A stretch of 64,000 bases of DNA, taken from assembly GCF_003438995.1 (NCBI RefSeq), contig NZ_QSUN01000007.1, positions 1 through 64,000 of the forward strand. Direction: 5' to 3'. The stretch's first letter is position 1. Each line of letters opens with the position of its first letter. The notes below the pieces were generated by a model, which was not told where the DNA came from, made no database searches, and saw only the letters and a list, made by a program, of their open reading frames with translations. Source of the stretch: Bacteroides sp. OM05-12. GTDB lineage: Bacteria > Bacteroidota > Bacteroidia > Bacteroidales > Bacteroidaceae. Shown here in pieces: positions 17,895 through 27,600 of the stretch. The position numbers and the translations under genes are program-made.

Positions 17895-19445
17895 ATGAAG
17901 AAAATTTATGCCCTTATTGCTGCTGTTGCAATGGCAACAACAACTTTTGCACAGGAAGCGCTACCTTATTCAGCTAACTGGCAATACAAAGCCGAAGCTC
18001 TCAACGCTGACGGAGAAGTAACGGACGCTGAAGCCGGAAAACCGACTGCCGACCAATCATTATACGATCTGGGAGGTTGGGTATCTGTAAAGACGGCAGG
18101 GTCACGCCCATTTTATATCGGCGTATCAAGCAAAAAACCGATTGAGAATACAATGGAGTTTGTGGATGCTCAACAAGACCCTACTATCAATACGTCATTC
18201 TTGATATCACCGGCTTTAAACTTTGGAAATGAAAGCGTTAAGACAATCTCTTTCAAATGTGGAAAAAATGCAGACGACCAACTGTCATCCCGCTTGGAGG
18301 TATTGTACACTACCGACTACACCGGAGACCCCAAAACAACAGAGTGGACTTCGCTAAAAGCAAATATTTTGCCGGGAACAGGTATGAAAGCTACTGCCAT
18401 GAGCGAGGTTACTGTTATAACGGAAGTGGTTGCCCCTTCTGTTTATCTGGCAATCAAAGCAGACAAAGCTACCGAAGGCTTTTCTAAGGGAAGTAGCCAA
18501 GCTAAAATAAGAGTTACTCAATTTAAAGTAACAGAAAAAGAAAAAGAAATAAACGCACAGCTGCCATACGAAGCAAAATGGGCTTACAAAGCAGAACTTA
18601 TCAATGTGTTAGACTCTACCTTTGTTCCCGGTTTTGATTCTACAAACGCAGGCAGTTACAAAGAAGACCCTGCAAACCTTGATTTGAACGGATGGGTTTC
18701 CATTTCAGAGGCAGGCGACCGTAAGTTTACTGTATTGGCAAACAAGAATACGGAAGGAAACAAAAGACAAGTTCCTAATACAATGGAATGGACCGACAAC
18801 AAACAATCAAAAGAGAATACTACTTGGTTTGTTTCCCCGAAGATCGATTTCTCTGCAACAGGAGACAAATATATCAACTTCCAGATAGGACGTGAAGCAA
18901 TAGACCAAAAGATCTCGAACGTAGACCTACTTTACTCTACAGACTACGTGGACGATGTAAAGACTGCAACATGGACAACCATCAAATCACAACTTGTTCC
19001 GGAAGACCAAGTCGGATTAAATCCTGCCGATGGAGAATTGACTGAAAACTTATTGGCAGTTATCAATGAAAAGGTAACAATCAACAATCCGGGTGTGACA
19101 ATTGCATTTAAGGCAGCAAAAGTAGAAAGTGTTTCAACCCCCGGTGATAAACAAACTAAAATCCGTATCCGTAACTTCAAGATTACAGTAGATACCGATC
19201 CTAACTCAATCATCAGCAACGAAACAACAAAAGCAGCCGCTTTCGTTGCCAACGGTGAGTTGAATATTGTAAACGCTGAAGAAGTAGCCAGAGTTGAATT
19301 ATACAACATTGCCGGTCAGAGTGCAATGATAGTAGCTCAACCTGCCAATACTGTAAGCCTGAATGGTATCACAAACGGTATCTATTTAGTACGTCTTATC
19401 ATGGCGGACGGTAGCTCTGTTACTACTAAAGTTGCTGTGAAATAA
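17895..19445 (+). CDS. Secreted two-repeat surface protein with T9SS-like C-terminal domain (putative glycan-binding)
   Basis: 516 residues; signal peptide ends TTFAQ. Two repeats (~20-215, ~220-440) parallel those of the 742-residue protein upstream: LPYSANWQYKAEALNADGE, GGWVSVKTAG, NTMEF, FLISPALNFGN, KCGKNADDQ, LYTTDYTGDPKTTEWTSLKANILP; the second repeat has LLYSTDYVDDVKTATWTTIK. The C-terminal ~70 residues (AAFVANGELNIVN...VELYNIAGQSAM...NGITNGIYLVRLIMADG...KVAVK) are a T9SS type A-like sorting domain rather than the DUF6383 form, so the two paralogues share repeats but differ in tail. Last gene of the susC unit, followed by a strong terminator. Confidence 0.85.
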   Translation: MKKIYALIAAVAMATTTFAQEALPYSANWQYKAEALNADGEVTDAEAGKPTADQSLYDLGGWVSVKTAGSRPFYIGVSSKKPIENTMEFVDAQQDPTINTSFLISPALNFGNESVKTISFKCGKNADDQLSSRLEVLYTTDYTGDPKTTEWTSLKANILPGTGMKATAMSEVTVITEVVAPSVYLAIKADKATEGFSKGSSQAKIRVTQFKVTEKEKEINAQLPYEAKWAYKAELINVLDSTFVPGFDSTNAGSYKEDPANLDLNGWVSISEAGDRKFTVLANKNTEGNKRQVPNTMEWTDNKQSKENTTWFVSPKIDFSATGDKYINFQIGREAIDQKISNVDLLYSTDYVDDVKTATWTTIKSQLVPEDQVGLNPADGELTENLLAVINEKVTINNPGVTIAFKAAKVESVSTPGDKQTKIRIRNFKITVDTDPNSIISNETTKAAAFVANGELNIVNAEEVARVELYNIAGQSAMIVAQPANTVSLNGITNGIYLVRLIMADGSSVTTKVAVK

Positions 19446-19470
19446 GAAGTAATAGCAAATAAGAATAACG

Positions 19471-19508
19471 AAGAGGTCATCTTACCAAAGATTGACCTCT
19501 TTTGTTTT
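19471..19508 (+). terminator. Intrinsic terminator of the susC operon
   Basis: Stem AAGAGGTCA / TGACCTCTT with a 13-nt loop followed by TTGTTTTATT, 25 bp after the stop codon. Confidence 0.85.
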
Positions 19509-19550
19509 ATTCACTTTTATCCCTATCCATTATTTTATCGGGAAAATGAG

Positions 19551-19699
19551 GTTGTGTCAAAACTATCTCAATTCCCCCGCTTGAGCGGGGGTAGGGGGTG
19601 TGTGACTTTTCCAACAGTTTAATAATCAAAGAAAGATTACACACCCCTTAATCCCCGCTCAAGCGGGGAAACTTGGATGCTTTGACTTTTTACACATTC
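19551..19699. repeat. MITE-like imperfect long inverted repeat
   Basis: Two arms each contain the self-complementary core CCCCGCTTGAGCGGGG and a GGGGTGTGT block (about 19573-19604 and 19635-19670), separated by ~30 nt; the similarity continues outward in degenerate form to GTGTCAAAA / TTTTTACAC. No reading frame of interest. It looks like a small non-autonomous palindromic element. Confidence 0.6.
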
Positions 19700-19718
19700 C
19701 GTAGCAGAGTCTGTTTTT

Positions 19719-19785
19719 CAACATACGGTCCTTTGTTCACAAACTCCTATCGTTTGCAAACAAAGGACCGTATTTTTTTCTTGAA
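19719..19785 (+). repeat. Conserved hairpin element, copy 1 (loop TCCTATC)
   Basis: Stem ACGGTCCTTTGTT / AACAAAGGACCGT continued by CAAAC/GTTTG, closed by the 7-nt loop TCCTATC, preceded by CAACAT and followed by a T-tract. A second copy of identical length lies at 47801-47866 with two compensatory base-pair changes in the stem. It could act as a terminator here. Confidence 0.75.
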
Positions 19786-19873
19786 TAAAACATTAGTATT
19801 CTCGATTCAAGCCCATGTTTGTGTGATACAAGCGTGGGTTTTATGCTTCTCGTCCTTACGATTAACAAGATTC

Positions 19874-20013
19874 GTCCTTAAGGTTTAGCATTTTCCTCTT
19901 TACCTATTTATCGTATGACAGTTGTCAAACGATCGTCCGACAGTTGTCAGTCATGTGTATGACAAATGTCAAACAGTCGTCTGACAGTTGTCAGACGATT
20001 AAACCTTCAGGAC
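19874..20013. repeat. 22-bp tandem repeat array 1, bounded by inverted repeats
   Basis: Four units start at 19917, 19939, 19961 and 19983, each with the dyad GACARNTGTCA, exactly 22 bp apart. The array is bounded by GTCCTTAAGGTTTA (19874-19887) and TAAACCTTCAGGAC (20000-20013), which are inverted repeats with one mismatch. There are no spacers of variable sequence, so it is not a CRISPR. Confidence 0.8.
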
Positions 20014-20070
20014 AAAAACACTTAATCTCCCTGAGATACCACGATAGGACTAAGGAGAAAAACATTAAGA

Positions 20071-20112
20071 AGTCCGGTGAAAGCTATATCTAAGATATAC
20101 GCTCACCGGACT
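20071..20112 (-). terminator. Terminator of the minus-strand PL8 gene
   Basis: Perfect 10-bp stem AGTCCGGTGA / TCACCGGACT with an inner ATATCT/AGATAT stem; on the minus strand it is followed by a T-rich stretch (TTCTTAATGTTTTTC). Confidence 0.75.
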
Positions 20113-20182
20113 CATCAAGAACTCCCCTACGCCACTCCCTTATGAGAGATGAAACGTAAGCGGATATAAACTAACACCTACA

Positions 20183-23100
20183 TTATCTCTTTATCAATTT
20201 CTCTCCTGTAGCCTGACCGTTAATCAGCAAGATATAAACACCTTGCGCTAATGAAGCGGTCGGGATAACCAATCGGGCGGCACTGCCCGTCGCAGCAGAA
20301 TAGACAATACGCCCGGAAACATCCGCCAATGCTACCTGACGGACAGCATCCGTATTATCAGCAAAGTCCAACGTCAAACGGTCGGTAAACGGATTCGGAT
20401 AGCAGGTAAAGGATACTGCTTCGGGAGAAGCACACATGCCCGACGTATTCTGATTGCTCAGTCGTACTTCCAAAGATTCGGCATCCATCCCGTTAAAACG
20501 AAGTGTCGTCTCGTTCTTATCCGCATCATATCCTATACGTTCTACTTTCGGATTGGTTTCATCAACCGTCCATTCGCCTTTCAACGTCACTTCAACCGGT
20601 TGTTCTTCACTATCCAAGAATCTCTTGTCCGCGTCGATGCTCCACACCTGATACGGGAACTTATCTTCCGGATAGAATCCAAGTTCAGGATTGGAAACAC
20701 TGATCGTTATATTCTTTTCTCCCGTCTCCTCAATCATTGCCATGCAAGGCTTGGTCGCTGCTACGATATAGTTATCATTCAAGTCTGTAACAGCCTGGAA
20801 CAAGGCATATCCTTTCAATTTCTTTCCGGCATGATACACCACATGCGCCTTTTCATCTTGTTGCTGCACAGTATAAGGAAGTACGGGAGTGCCACTCATA
20901 GCTTTCACTTTGTCCGCACCGCCCACGTAGATAAGATAATCGTAACTGCCGTTTGTTTCCTTACCGTGATTCAACCATGCTTTTGCATAGTTACCTTTCG
21001 TTTCGCTCAAGTTACCGTCTTTCATTGATATTTGTTCCGAACGCTTTACGGTCAGCCCTTTTGCATCCGGTATCACATATCCGTTGCCCACAGCATCCGT
21101 CAGATAGCAAGGAACATTTGTTGTTTGAGTCTCCTCTACGAAAAGTCCGGTTTTTGCTTCTCCATTCACATAAAGCGGAGTGTCTGCACTTGCCAGCTCA
21201 TTCTGGAATAAAGTGGTATGAGCATCGTAATCCGCATGAGTGTTATTGATAGCGGAACCCAAAGCCACGATCTCATCATCAAAGAAGAAGTAGGATTTAT
21301 TGGCAGACAACTTAACTCCCAACCATTTACGTCCGTTATCATAATCATACGCCTGACGGATATCGTTGTAAATCATCCCGTAAACGCCATGCTTCTTTTC
21401 CAGAGACACACCGCCCGAGAAATATTGAGGAGAGAACTTTGCCCATTCAAAAGCCTTTGCTTCTTTGACAATATCATCCAAAGACATATTTAAAACCGTT
21501 GCTCCCGGTACGTGTACCCAGTCCCAACCGTTGTATCCAAGACCGCTTGCAGCACCGGTCACTACCCCTTCCGTATCTTTTGTAGCATACAATGAAAGAC
21601 CTCCTGCACTCTGATTGCGTCCCAGCCAATTCTGTCCGCTATTGGTTTCAAAGTCCCATACATATTTACTATATCCTTTCACAGCAGCCATCCATTCCCC
21701 ACGACGGTGCACCTGCATAGCCGCATAAGGATAAGTACGGTTGCTTTCGGACATTTCATCATCAGTCAGATCTTTAGCTTTCAAAGCATTCATCAGTTGT
21801 ACGGTCTGCATACCGCCATGGAAATAAATATCACTCTTCACGTCTTTAACCGTATTGTCCATTACACCGGAGTAAGCCGGATCATACAAACGGCAGAATG
21901 CACCTCCGATACGATCTTTCATTTCTCCTTCAAGCACTTCATACAAGTAAGCAAAAGCAGGCATATTGCCAAGCAATGTGTTCAACTGATTCGGGAATCG
22001 CCCGCACAGTCCGCGAGAAACGTCGTACTTACCGCTATACTGACGGAAAGCCAACAGACTGTTTGCCAAGTTATCGACCGCACTCTCACTCAAGGCATAC
22101 GGAGTATCTTTCAGCAACATCGCCATTTGGCAAGAAGTATGCAAAGCATCGATATTATATGCATTTCCCCAAACTCCATAATGATGATACCCGGTGAAGT
22201 CCGGTTTCATAAAACCATCCCACGCCGAATTCAATTTCAGGTTCTGTTCAAGCGTACGACGAAGATATTCCAAGTCATCTTCACGCGTCAACTCATCATC
22301 CGTCAGACAAGCCAGCGTCATCAAACGGTTGTGATAGATGGTACGAACTCCGTCCGAACGGCTTCCGTTGTGTTCCACTGCTGCTCCCCATATCTTATTA
22401 TCATCATTCAAACCTTCCACATTATCCGTCACCATACGGGTAGCCCACTTCATATTATCGCTCACTACCTGCCATTGCCCGCTACGTTGAAGCTCTTCAC
22501 GCATCAATATATTTGCATAAAAATAACCGGCAAGCCCCAAGTAAGGTCCGGAAGTGGAAAACTCCAATGCACTGTTCGTTACAAACCCTCTCTTTTCCAG
22601 ATAATCATATAATCCCACTATTTCTTGCAGTACCTGCGGATTGTGATAATCCGCATTCGGAGTTTCTGCCGGACCTTCCAATTGATAACTCAATGCCAAA
22701 GGCAACAATACGTTACCCAACAAGTCACGAAGTTCTGTACTGCTACTTGTATTATTACTAGACAAGTCGAAAGGTTCAAGCCCCTCTTCCCATTGATAAG
22801 AAGCCAACTTCTGACGGGCGGTAGTCACTCCGGAACGTAAAGCCTGATAACGTGCAACAACCTGTGCATTACTGTAATCCGGGTTCTCGCCCACCAACAA
22901 AGAGAAATAACGTTGATAAATCTTTTCCGCATCGCCTGCCGGCATGATTACACCATTAAGCACTGCACTATTATCACTTCCGCTTTTCAAGAAAGCATAC
23001 ACATAATATCGTTTCGCCGTAAGTCCCGGAATTTCAAAAGTAGTTCTCTCGCCTGCCTTTGCATTATCCACATGTGCGGCAGCCACAGCACCCGTGCCAT

Positions 23101-24391
23101 TCTCTATATCGGAAATGGAAGGTGTCACCGCACTTTCCGTTATCATCCAGTAAACTGTTCCGTTATCATTAGCTACCGTTTCCATCGTCACGGCATCGGC
23201 AGTCTTTGACAAGGGGAATAAATAATTCAGTGCCAAAGGTAATCCGGTTGAGAAAACATCCGTAGCAATAACATCACTTACATTTCCGGATTTGTCTTCC
23301 AACACCAGATATATCTTCTGATTAGAGACAGAACCAACGGTCAGCGTTTTCCGCACAAGCGTATTGGCTTCGCTAACTTCAAATCTCTCACCTTGCTTTA
23401 CAGCCTCAACAGCGGGAGTTTCCCCATCCGCATCGTCCATCGCCCAATAAACAGTAGCAGGCTCATCTGTCAGAAGAGATAAATCAACAGTCGAGCGGGT
23501 TATATTATCCAATTTTAAGTTAGCAACAACGGGAGCAGTTATATCAGACGCTTTCCACATGATTACTGCATCGTTCTTTGAATCCGCAATATACAGATTA
23601 TCATTCGAATCTACCGCCAGACCGTAAGGAGCATTGAAAGTCCCGGTAGTTCCCTTCTCACCGATGTTATCCTTAAAAATGCCGTCAATTCCAAAACGAT
23701 AGATACCCATTTCGACCTGTTCATCGGCAGAAATTATCAGATTGCCGTTAGAGGTAGAAGTCATGCTCGCCAAACGGTTATAAACATTTTTACCATTCTC
23801 TTTCTTTATCATCCAATCAACCTGCCCTGATTCATTGGCATAGGAAGAGATCTTCAAAGTACCTGTATTCTTATCAACAATGTACATATTATCCGATTGA
23901 TCAAAATAAACCTTCCGTACCTCCCTAAACTTATCGGCACTCAATTTCGTTATCTTTTCCTTCAAATTAAATTCGGCATCGTAAACGTGTACAGCCAAAA
24001 GGGTTGCAATATAGACGAGGCCGTTACTTCTTACTGCCACCCCATTCACATTTTCATCGAAAGAGATGGTTTTAAGTTCATTCTTATCGGCATCGAACAC
24101 TTTTACATTTTTTGCGCCACGATTCGCCACCCATATCCGTCCTTGAGCATCACAGTCCACATCAAACGGAGTACCTAATCCGGTAATTTCCAACAAAGTT
24201 GTTTTTCCGTCCAAAGATGTTTTAACAACTTTATTGTCACCGGAAAACGCAATATAAAGAGCGTTGTCCTTTATCGTTATTCCCTTGGGAGCCTTCCCCT
24301 TAATAGAAAGATCAGAGGGGCTATACGTTTGTGCACTGAGAAAAGTAGTGCAACATAAAATCAAAACAAATAATAGTGCTTTTCTATCCAT
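20183..24391 (-). CDS. NHL-Fn3-PL8 polysaccharide lyase with C-terminal sorting domain (chondroitin/hyaluronan lyase)
   Basis: 1402 residues from the ATG at 24391 (an upstream start at 24430 lies within the promoter). Domains: signal peptide ending TFLSAQ; an NHL-type beta-propeller (~20-280, repeats like GTPFDVDCDAQGRIWVANRG, APYGLAVDSNDNLYIADSKNDAV); two Fn3-like domains (~285-480, 'PATVYWAMDD...', 'GTVYWMITES...'); a family 8 lyase (~490-1310) with alpha-toroid motifs NVEGLNDDNKIWGAAV, GYHHYGVWGNAYN (His aligned with His501 of Proteus chondroitinase ABC I), GRFPNQ, GWDWVHVPGAT; and a T9SS-like tail (YPNPFTDRLTLDF...GVYILLINGQ..EKLIKR). It cleaves chondroitin sulfate or hyaluronan at the cell surface (family knowledge). 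The propeller fusion is unusual. Transcribed divergently from the HTCS gene. Confidence 0.88.
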   Translation of the reverse strand: MDRKALLFVLILCCTTFLSAQTYSPSDLSIKGKAPKGITIKDNALYIAFSGDNKVVKTSLDGKTTLLEITGLGTPFDVDCDAQGRIWVANRGAKNVKVFDADKNELKTISFDENVNGVAVRSNGLVYIATLLAVHVYDAEFNLKEKITKLSADKFREVRKVYFDQSDNMYIVDKNTGTLKISSYANESGQVDWMIKKENGKNVYNRLASMTSTSNGNLIISADEQVEMGIYRFGIDGIFKDNIGEKGTTGTFNAPYGLAVDSNDNLYIADSKNDAVIMWKASDITAPVVANLKLDNITRSTVDLSLLTDEPATVYWAMDDADGETPAVEAVKQGERFEVSEANTLVRKTLTVGSVSNQKIYLVLEDKSGNVSDVIATDVFSTGLPLALNYLFPLSKTADAVTMETVANDNGTVYWMITESAVTPSISDIENGTGAVAAAHVDNAKAGERTTFEIPGLTAKRYYVYAFLKSGSDNSAVLNGVIMPAGDAEKIYQRYFSLLVGENPDYSNAQVVARYQALRSGVTTARQKLASYQWEEGLEPFDLSSNNTSSSTELRDLLGNVLLPLALSYQLEGPAETPNADYHNPQVLQEIVGLYDYLEKRGFVTNSALEFSTSGPYLGLAGYFYANILMREELQRSGQWQVVSDNMKWATRMVTDNVEGLNDDNKIWGAAVEHNGSRSDGVRTIYHNRLMTLACLTDDELTREDDLEYLRRTLEQNLKLNSAWDGFMKPDFTGYHHYGVWGNAYNIDALHTSCQMAMLLKDTPYALSESAVDNLANSLLAFRQYSGKYDVSRGLCGRFPNQLNTLLGNMPAFAYLYEVLEGEMKDRIGGAFCRLYDPAYSGVMDNTVKDVKSDIYFHGGMQTVQLMNALKAKDLTDDEMSESNRTYPYAAMQVHRRGEWMAAVKGYSKYVWDFETNSGQNWLGRNQSAGGLSLYATKDTEGVVTGAASGLGYNGWDWVHVPGATVLNMSLDDIVKEAKAFEWAKFSPQYFSGGVSLEKKHGVYGMIYNDIRQAYDYDNGRKWLGVKLSANKSYFFFDDEIVALGSAINNTHADYDAHTTLFQNELASADTPLYVNGEAKTGLFVEETQTTNVPCYLTDAVGNGYVIPDAKGLTVKRSEQISMKDGNLSETKGNYAKAWLNHGKETNGSYDYLIYVGGADKVKAMSGTPVLPYTVQQQDEKAHVVYHAGKKLKGYALFQAVTDLNDNYIVAATKPCMAMIEETGEKNITISVSNPELGFYPEDKFPYQVWSIDADKRFLDSEEQPVEVTLKGEWTVDETNPKVERIGYDADKNETTLRFNGMDAESLEVRLSNQNTSGMCASPEAVSFTCYPNPFTDRLTLDFADNTDAVRQVALADVSGRIVYSAATGSAARLVIPTASLAQGVYILLINGQATGEKLIKR

Positions 24392-24427
24392 AGCTTTTTT
24401 ATTGGTTAATACATTTATCGGATGAAA

Positions 24428-24435
24428 CAAAGATA
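24428..24435 (-). promoter_or_regulatory. -7 promoter element of the minus-strand PL8 gene
   Basis: Minus strand TATCTTTG, an exact TAnnTTTG match, 37 bp before the chosen ATG at 24391. It also argues against the upstream in-frame start at 24430. Confidence 0.6.
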
Positions 24436-24626
24436 GGACACACTAAAGCAAAACGCTTCCACTTTTGTATCAAACAACTATTGTGTCAACGAAGGTCTGT
24501 CAATTCTGTAGAATACTATATCAAGTTTGTCTAACTCGCTCTGTACAATTCACATAAAATACCAAAATGATAGATACAAAACCTCAAAATCCTGTAAATT
24601 TATTGCAACTTATAAAGGAGATTCAT

Positions 24627-24634
24627 TATCTTTG
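24627..24634 (+). promoter_or_regulatory. -7 promoter element of the HTCS gene
   Basis: TATCTTTG with an upstream TTG about 21 bp away (TTTATTG near 24600). Transcription would begin near 24641, which rules out the longest reading-frame start at 24567 and favours ATG 24657 or 24666. Confidence 0.65.
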
Positions 24635-24656
24635 GCAAAAAGAAAGTAACGAATTT

Positions 24657-27600
24657 ATGTGTAGAATGAACAGAACTTTAACCTTATATTTCATACTTAT
24701 CTCCCTTTTTGCCGTAAACACGTCATTATTAGCAGTAGAAACAGAACCTATCAACTTCTCACGTATCACTATTAATGAAGGGTTATCACAAAGCACCGTC
24801 TTTTCCATTGCACAAGACAAACAGGGGAATATGTGGTTCGCCACTTATGACGGAGTAAATAAATATGACGGCTATATGTTCACGGTTTATCGCAATGAAT
24901 CCGACAATCCGAACAGCATCGCCAACGAAATAGCAAGAATTATTAAAAAAGACAGTAAAGACAGAATTTGGATAGGAACCCGTGAAGGGTTATCTTTTTA
25001 TGATGATGAAAAGGATAAGTTCAGTAATTTCAGTTATGAAATCAACGGAAATAAATTACAAGTCAATGCCATAGAAGAAATAGGAAAAGACCTGTTGTTC
25101 ATTGGGACAGATAAAGGGATTCTATGTTTTGACACAAAAGACATGAAATTTGTCGATATGCCGGTCAATAATGAGCTAAAGACTCTGATTGCCGTATGTA
25201 TGCTTAAAGTAAACGATCTTTTATATATAGGAACAGAGAATGGTTTATATCAATACCATCTTAACGACAACAAACTGACCTTCGTCTCCGACGAATTAAA
25301 GAGAAAACGTATTCAGGCAGTTCTTTTTCAATCCGAAAGTCGCCTGTGGATCGGAACAGAAGGTGGAGGACTGTATTTGTTTAATCCGAAAACAAATACC
25401 ATCAAGAATTACCAGCATGATCCCAACAACCCTAAAAGTATAAGCAGCAACTATATCCGCTCGTTGGCATTGGATGCACAAAACAAACTATGGGTGGGAA
25501 CTTTCAATAACCTTAATATCTATTGGGAGTCTACCGATTCCTTTTATAAATATAGCTATGACCCGATGGACAACAGGAGTTTATCACAAAACTCGATTCG
25601 TTCCCTCTTCCTTGATTCGCAGGGAGGAATGTGGCTAGGTACTTATTTCGGAGGACTGAATTACTATCACCCTCTAAAAAACCGTTTCAAACACCTAAAG
25701 CAAATACCCTACCATAACTCACTAAACGACAATGTAGTGAGTTGCATCGTAGAGGACAAGGATAAAAATATATGGATCGGCACAAACGACAGAGGACTGA
25801 ATCTTTATAATCCGAACACTAAGGTCTTTACCCACTATATGCTTCAGGAAGGAAGTCCATCCAGTATTGCGTCAAATAATATAAAAGCCGTATATATTGA
25901 TGAAAAGAATGACTTAGTATATATAGGTACTCATACCGGAGGATTAAGCGTATTACACCGTAAATCCAAACAAGTCAATCATTATACTCCAAAAAGCTGT
26001 AACCTGACGGATGAAAATGTTTATGCAATCTTACCCGGAGATAACAATACCCTGCTATTGGGTACATTAAACGGACTCGTATTATTTGATCCGCAAAAGA
26101 AAGAATTTCATCCGATTCCGACAGATAATCAAGGCAATAAAATCAAAAACAACCGAATCACTGTATTATTCAAAGACTCACAGAAACGACTATGGATTGG
26201 AGGTGAAAACGGTTTATCTACCTACAAGACCAACGGAACTGTTTTAGAAAAACAAAACATCATAGATAACGACTCCATACTTTCTACAGCTTTTGTAAAC
26301 TGCATTATGGAGAAAAGACCCGGAGAGTATTGGGTAGGAACCCGTCATGGGCTTTATCAAGTCAATGAAACAAAAAAAGAAATCAAAAACTTTACAACTA
26401 AAGACGGTCTTCCCAACAACGTTATTTACGGAATATTGGAAGACTCATTCGGGCGTCTGTGGATGAGCACAAACAAAGGATTGGCCTGCTATTCTCCTTC
26501 TACCGGAAACTTTAGGAACTTTACCGAGACAGATGGTTTGCAGAGTAATCAATTCAACAACTATTCATATTGTAAGACCTCTAACGGAGACATGATGTTC
26601 GGAGGAATCAACGGTATTACCATATTCCGCCCGGAATTATTAATGGACAACCCTTACACTCCTCCGGTAGTTATCACCGATCTTAAACTATTCAACAAAA
26701 GCGTTCACCCTGATGACGAAACCGGTATATTAGATAAGGAAATAAGCATTACCCCGTCTATTACCCTAAAAGCATCACAGTCTGCATTCTCCTTGGAGTT
26801 TGTCGTATCCAACTATATATCCGGACAACATAACACATTTGCTTACAAACTGGAAGGTTATGATAAAGAATGGTATTATGTAACTGATCAACGTACCGTT
26901 TCTTATTCCAATTTGCCTCACGGTACTTATATATTTAAAGTAAAAGCAGCTAATAGCGATGGAAAATGGAATGACACCACCACTGAGCTGGAAGTCGTCA
27001 TTCTACCGGTTTGGTATAAAACATGGTGGGCTATACTATTATTCATCGTTGCAGGAGCAGGACTTGTGATATTTATTTTCAGATACTTCTGGATGCAAAA
27101 GAGCATGGAAGCAGAAATAAAGATGGAACGAATGGAGAAAGACAAACAAGAAGAAATCAACCAAATGAAAATGCGTTTCTTCATTAATATTTCCCATGAA
27201 TTGCGTACTCCGCTGACATTAATCCTTGCTCCGCTTCAAGAACTATTATACCGCGTGAGTGATAAATGGACGCGAGGTCAATTACAACATATCCAACGCA
27301 ATGCCAACCGCCTGCTTCATTTGGTTAATCAGCTGATGGATTACAGACGTGCCGAACTCGGTGTTTTTGAATTAAAGGTTGCAAAAGGCAATATAAACAA
27401 GCTCATTGATGAAAACTTTATGTTCTACGACAAACTGGCGCGCCGTAAAAACATAGACTATTCATTCAACTCCGAAATTGGCGAAAAGGAATTTCTTTTC
27501 GATGCCAATTACTTGGAATTGATAGTAAACAACCTATTATCGAACGCATTCAAATTCACAGATGAAGGCGGTAGCATAACCGTAGGGTTGAAAGAAGAAG

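Noticed and set aside
19673..19888. 71-codon frame between susC unit and PL8
   Set aside because: Runs through the MITE-like palindrome and the conserved hairpin; no homology seen and no separate promoter.
19917..20000. CRISPR array
   Set aside because: Units are contiguous 22-bp repeats without unique spacers, and no cas genes occur in the window.
19917..20000. Iteron-type replication origin
   Set aside because: Spacing fits iterons, but no replication initiator gene is near and similar arrays with different units occur elsewhere in the window.
21707..22612. 301-codon open frame antisense to the NHL-PL8 gene
   Set aside because: Mirror frame of a clear PL8 domain; composition rich in His/Ile/Ser typical of antisense frames.
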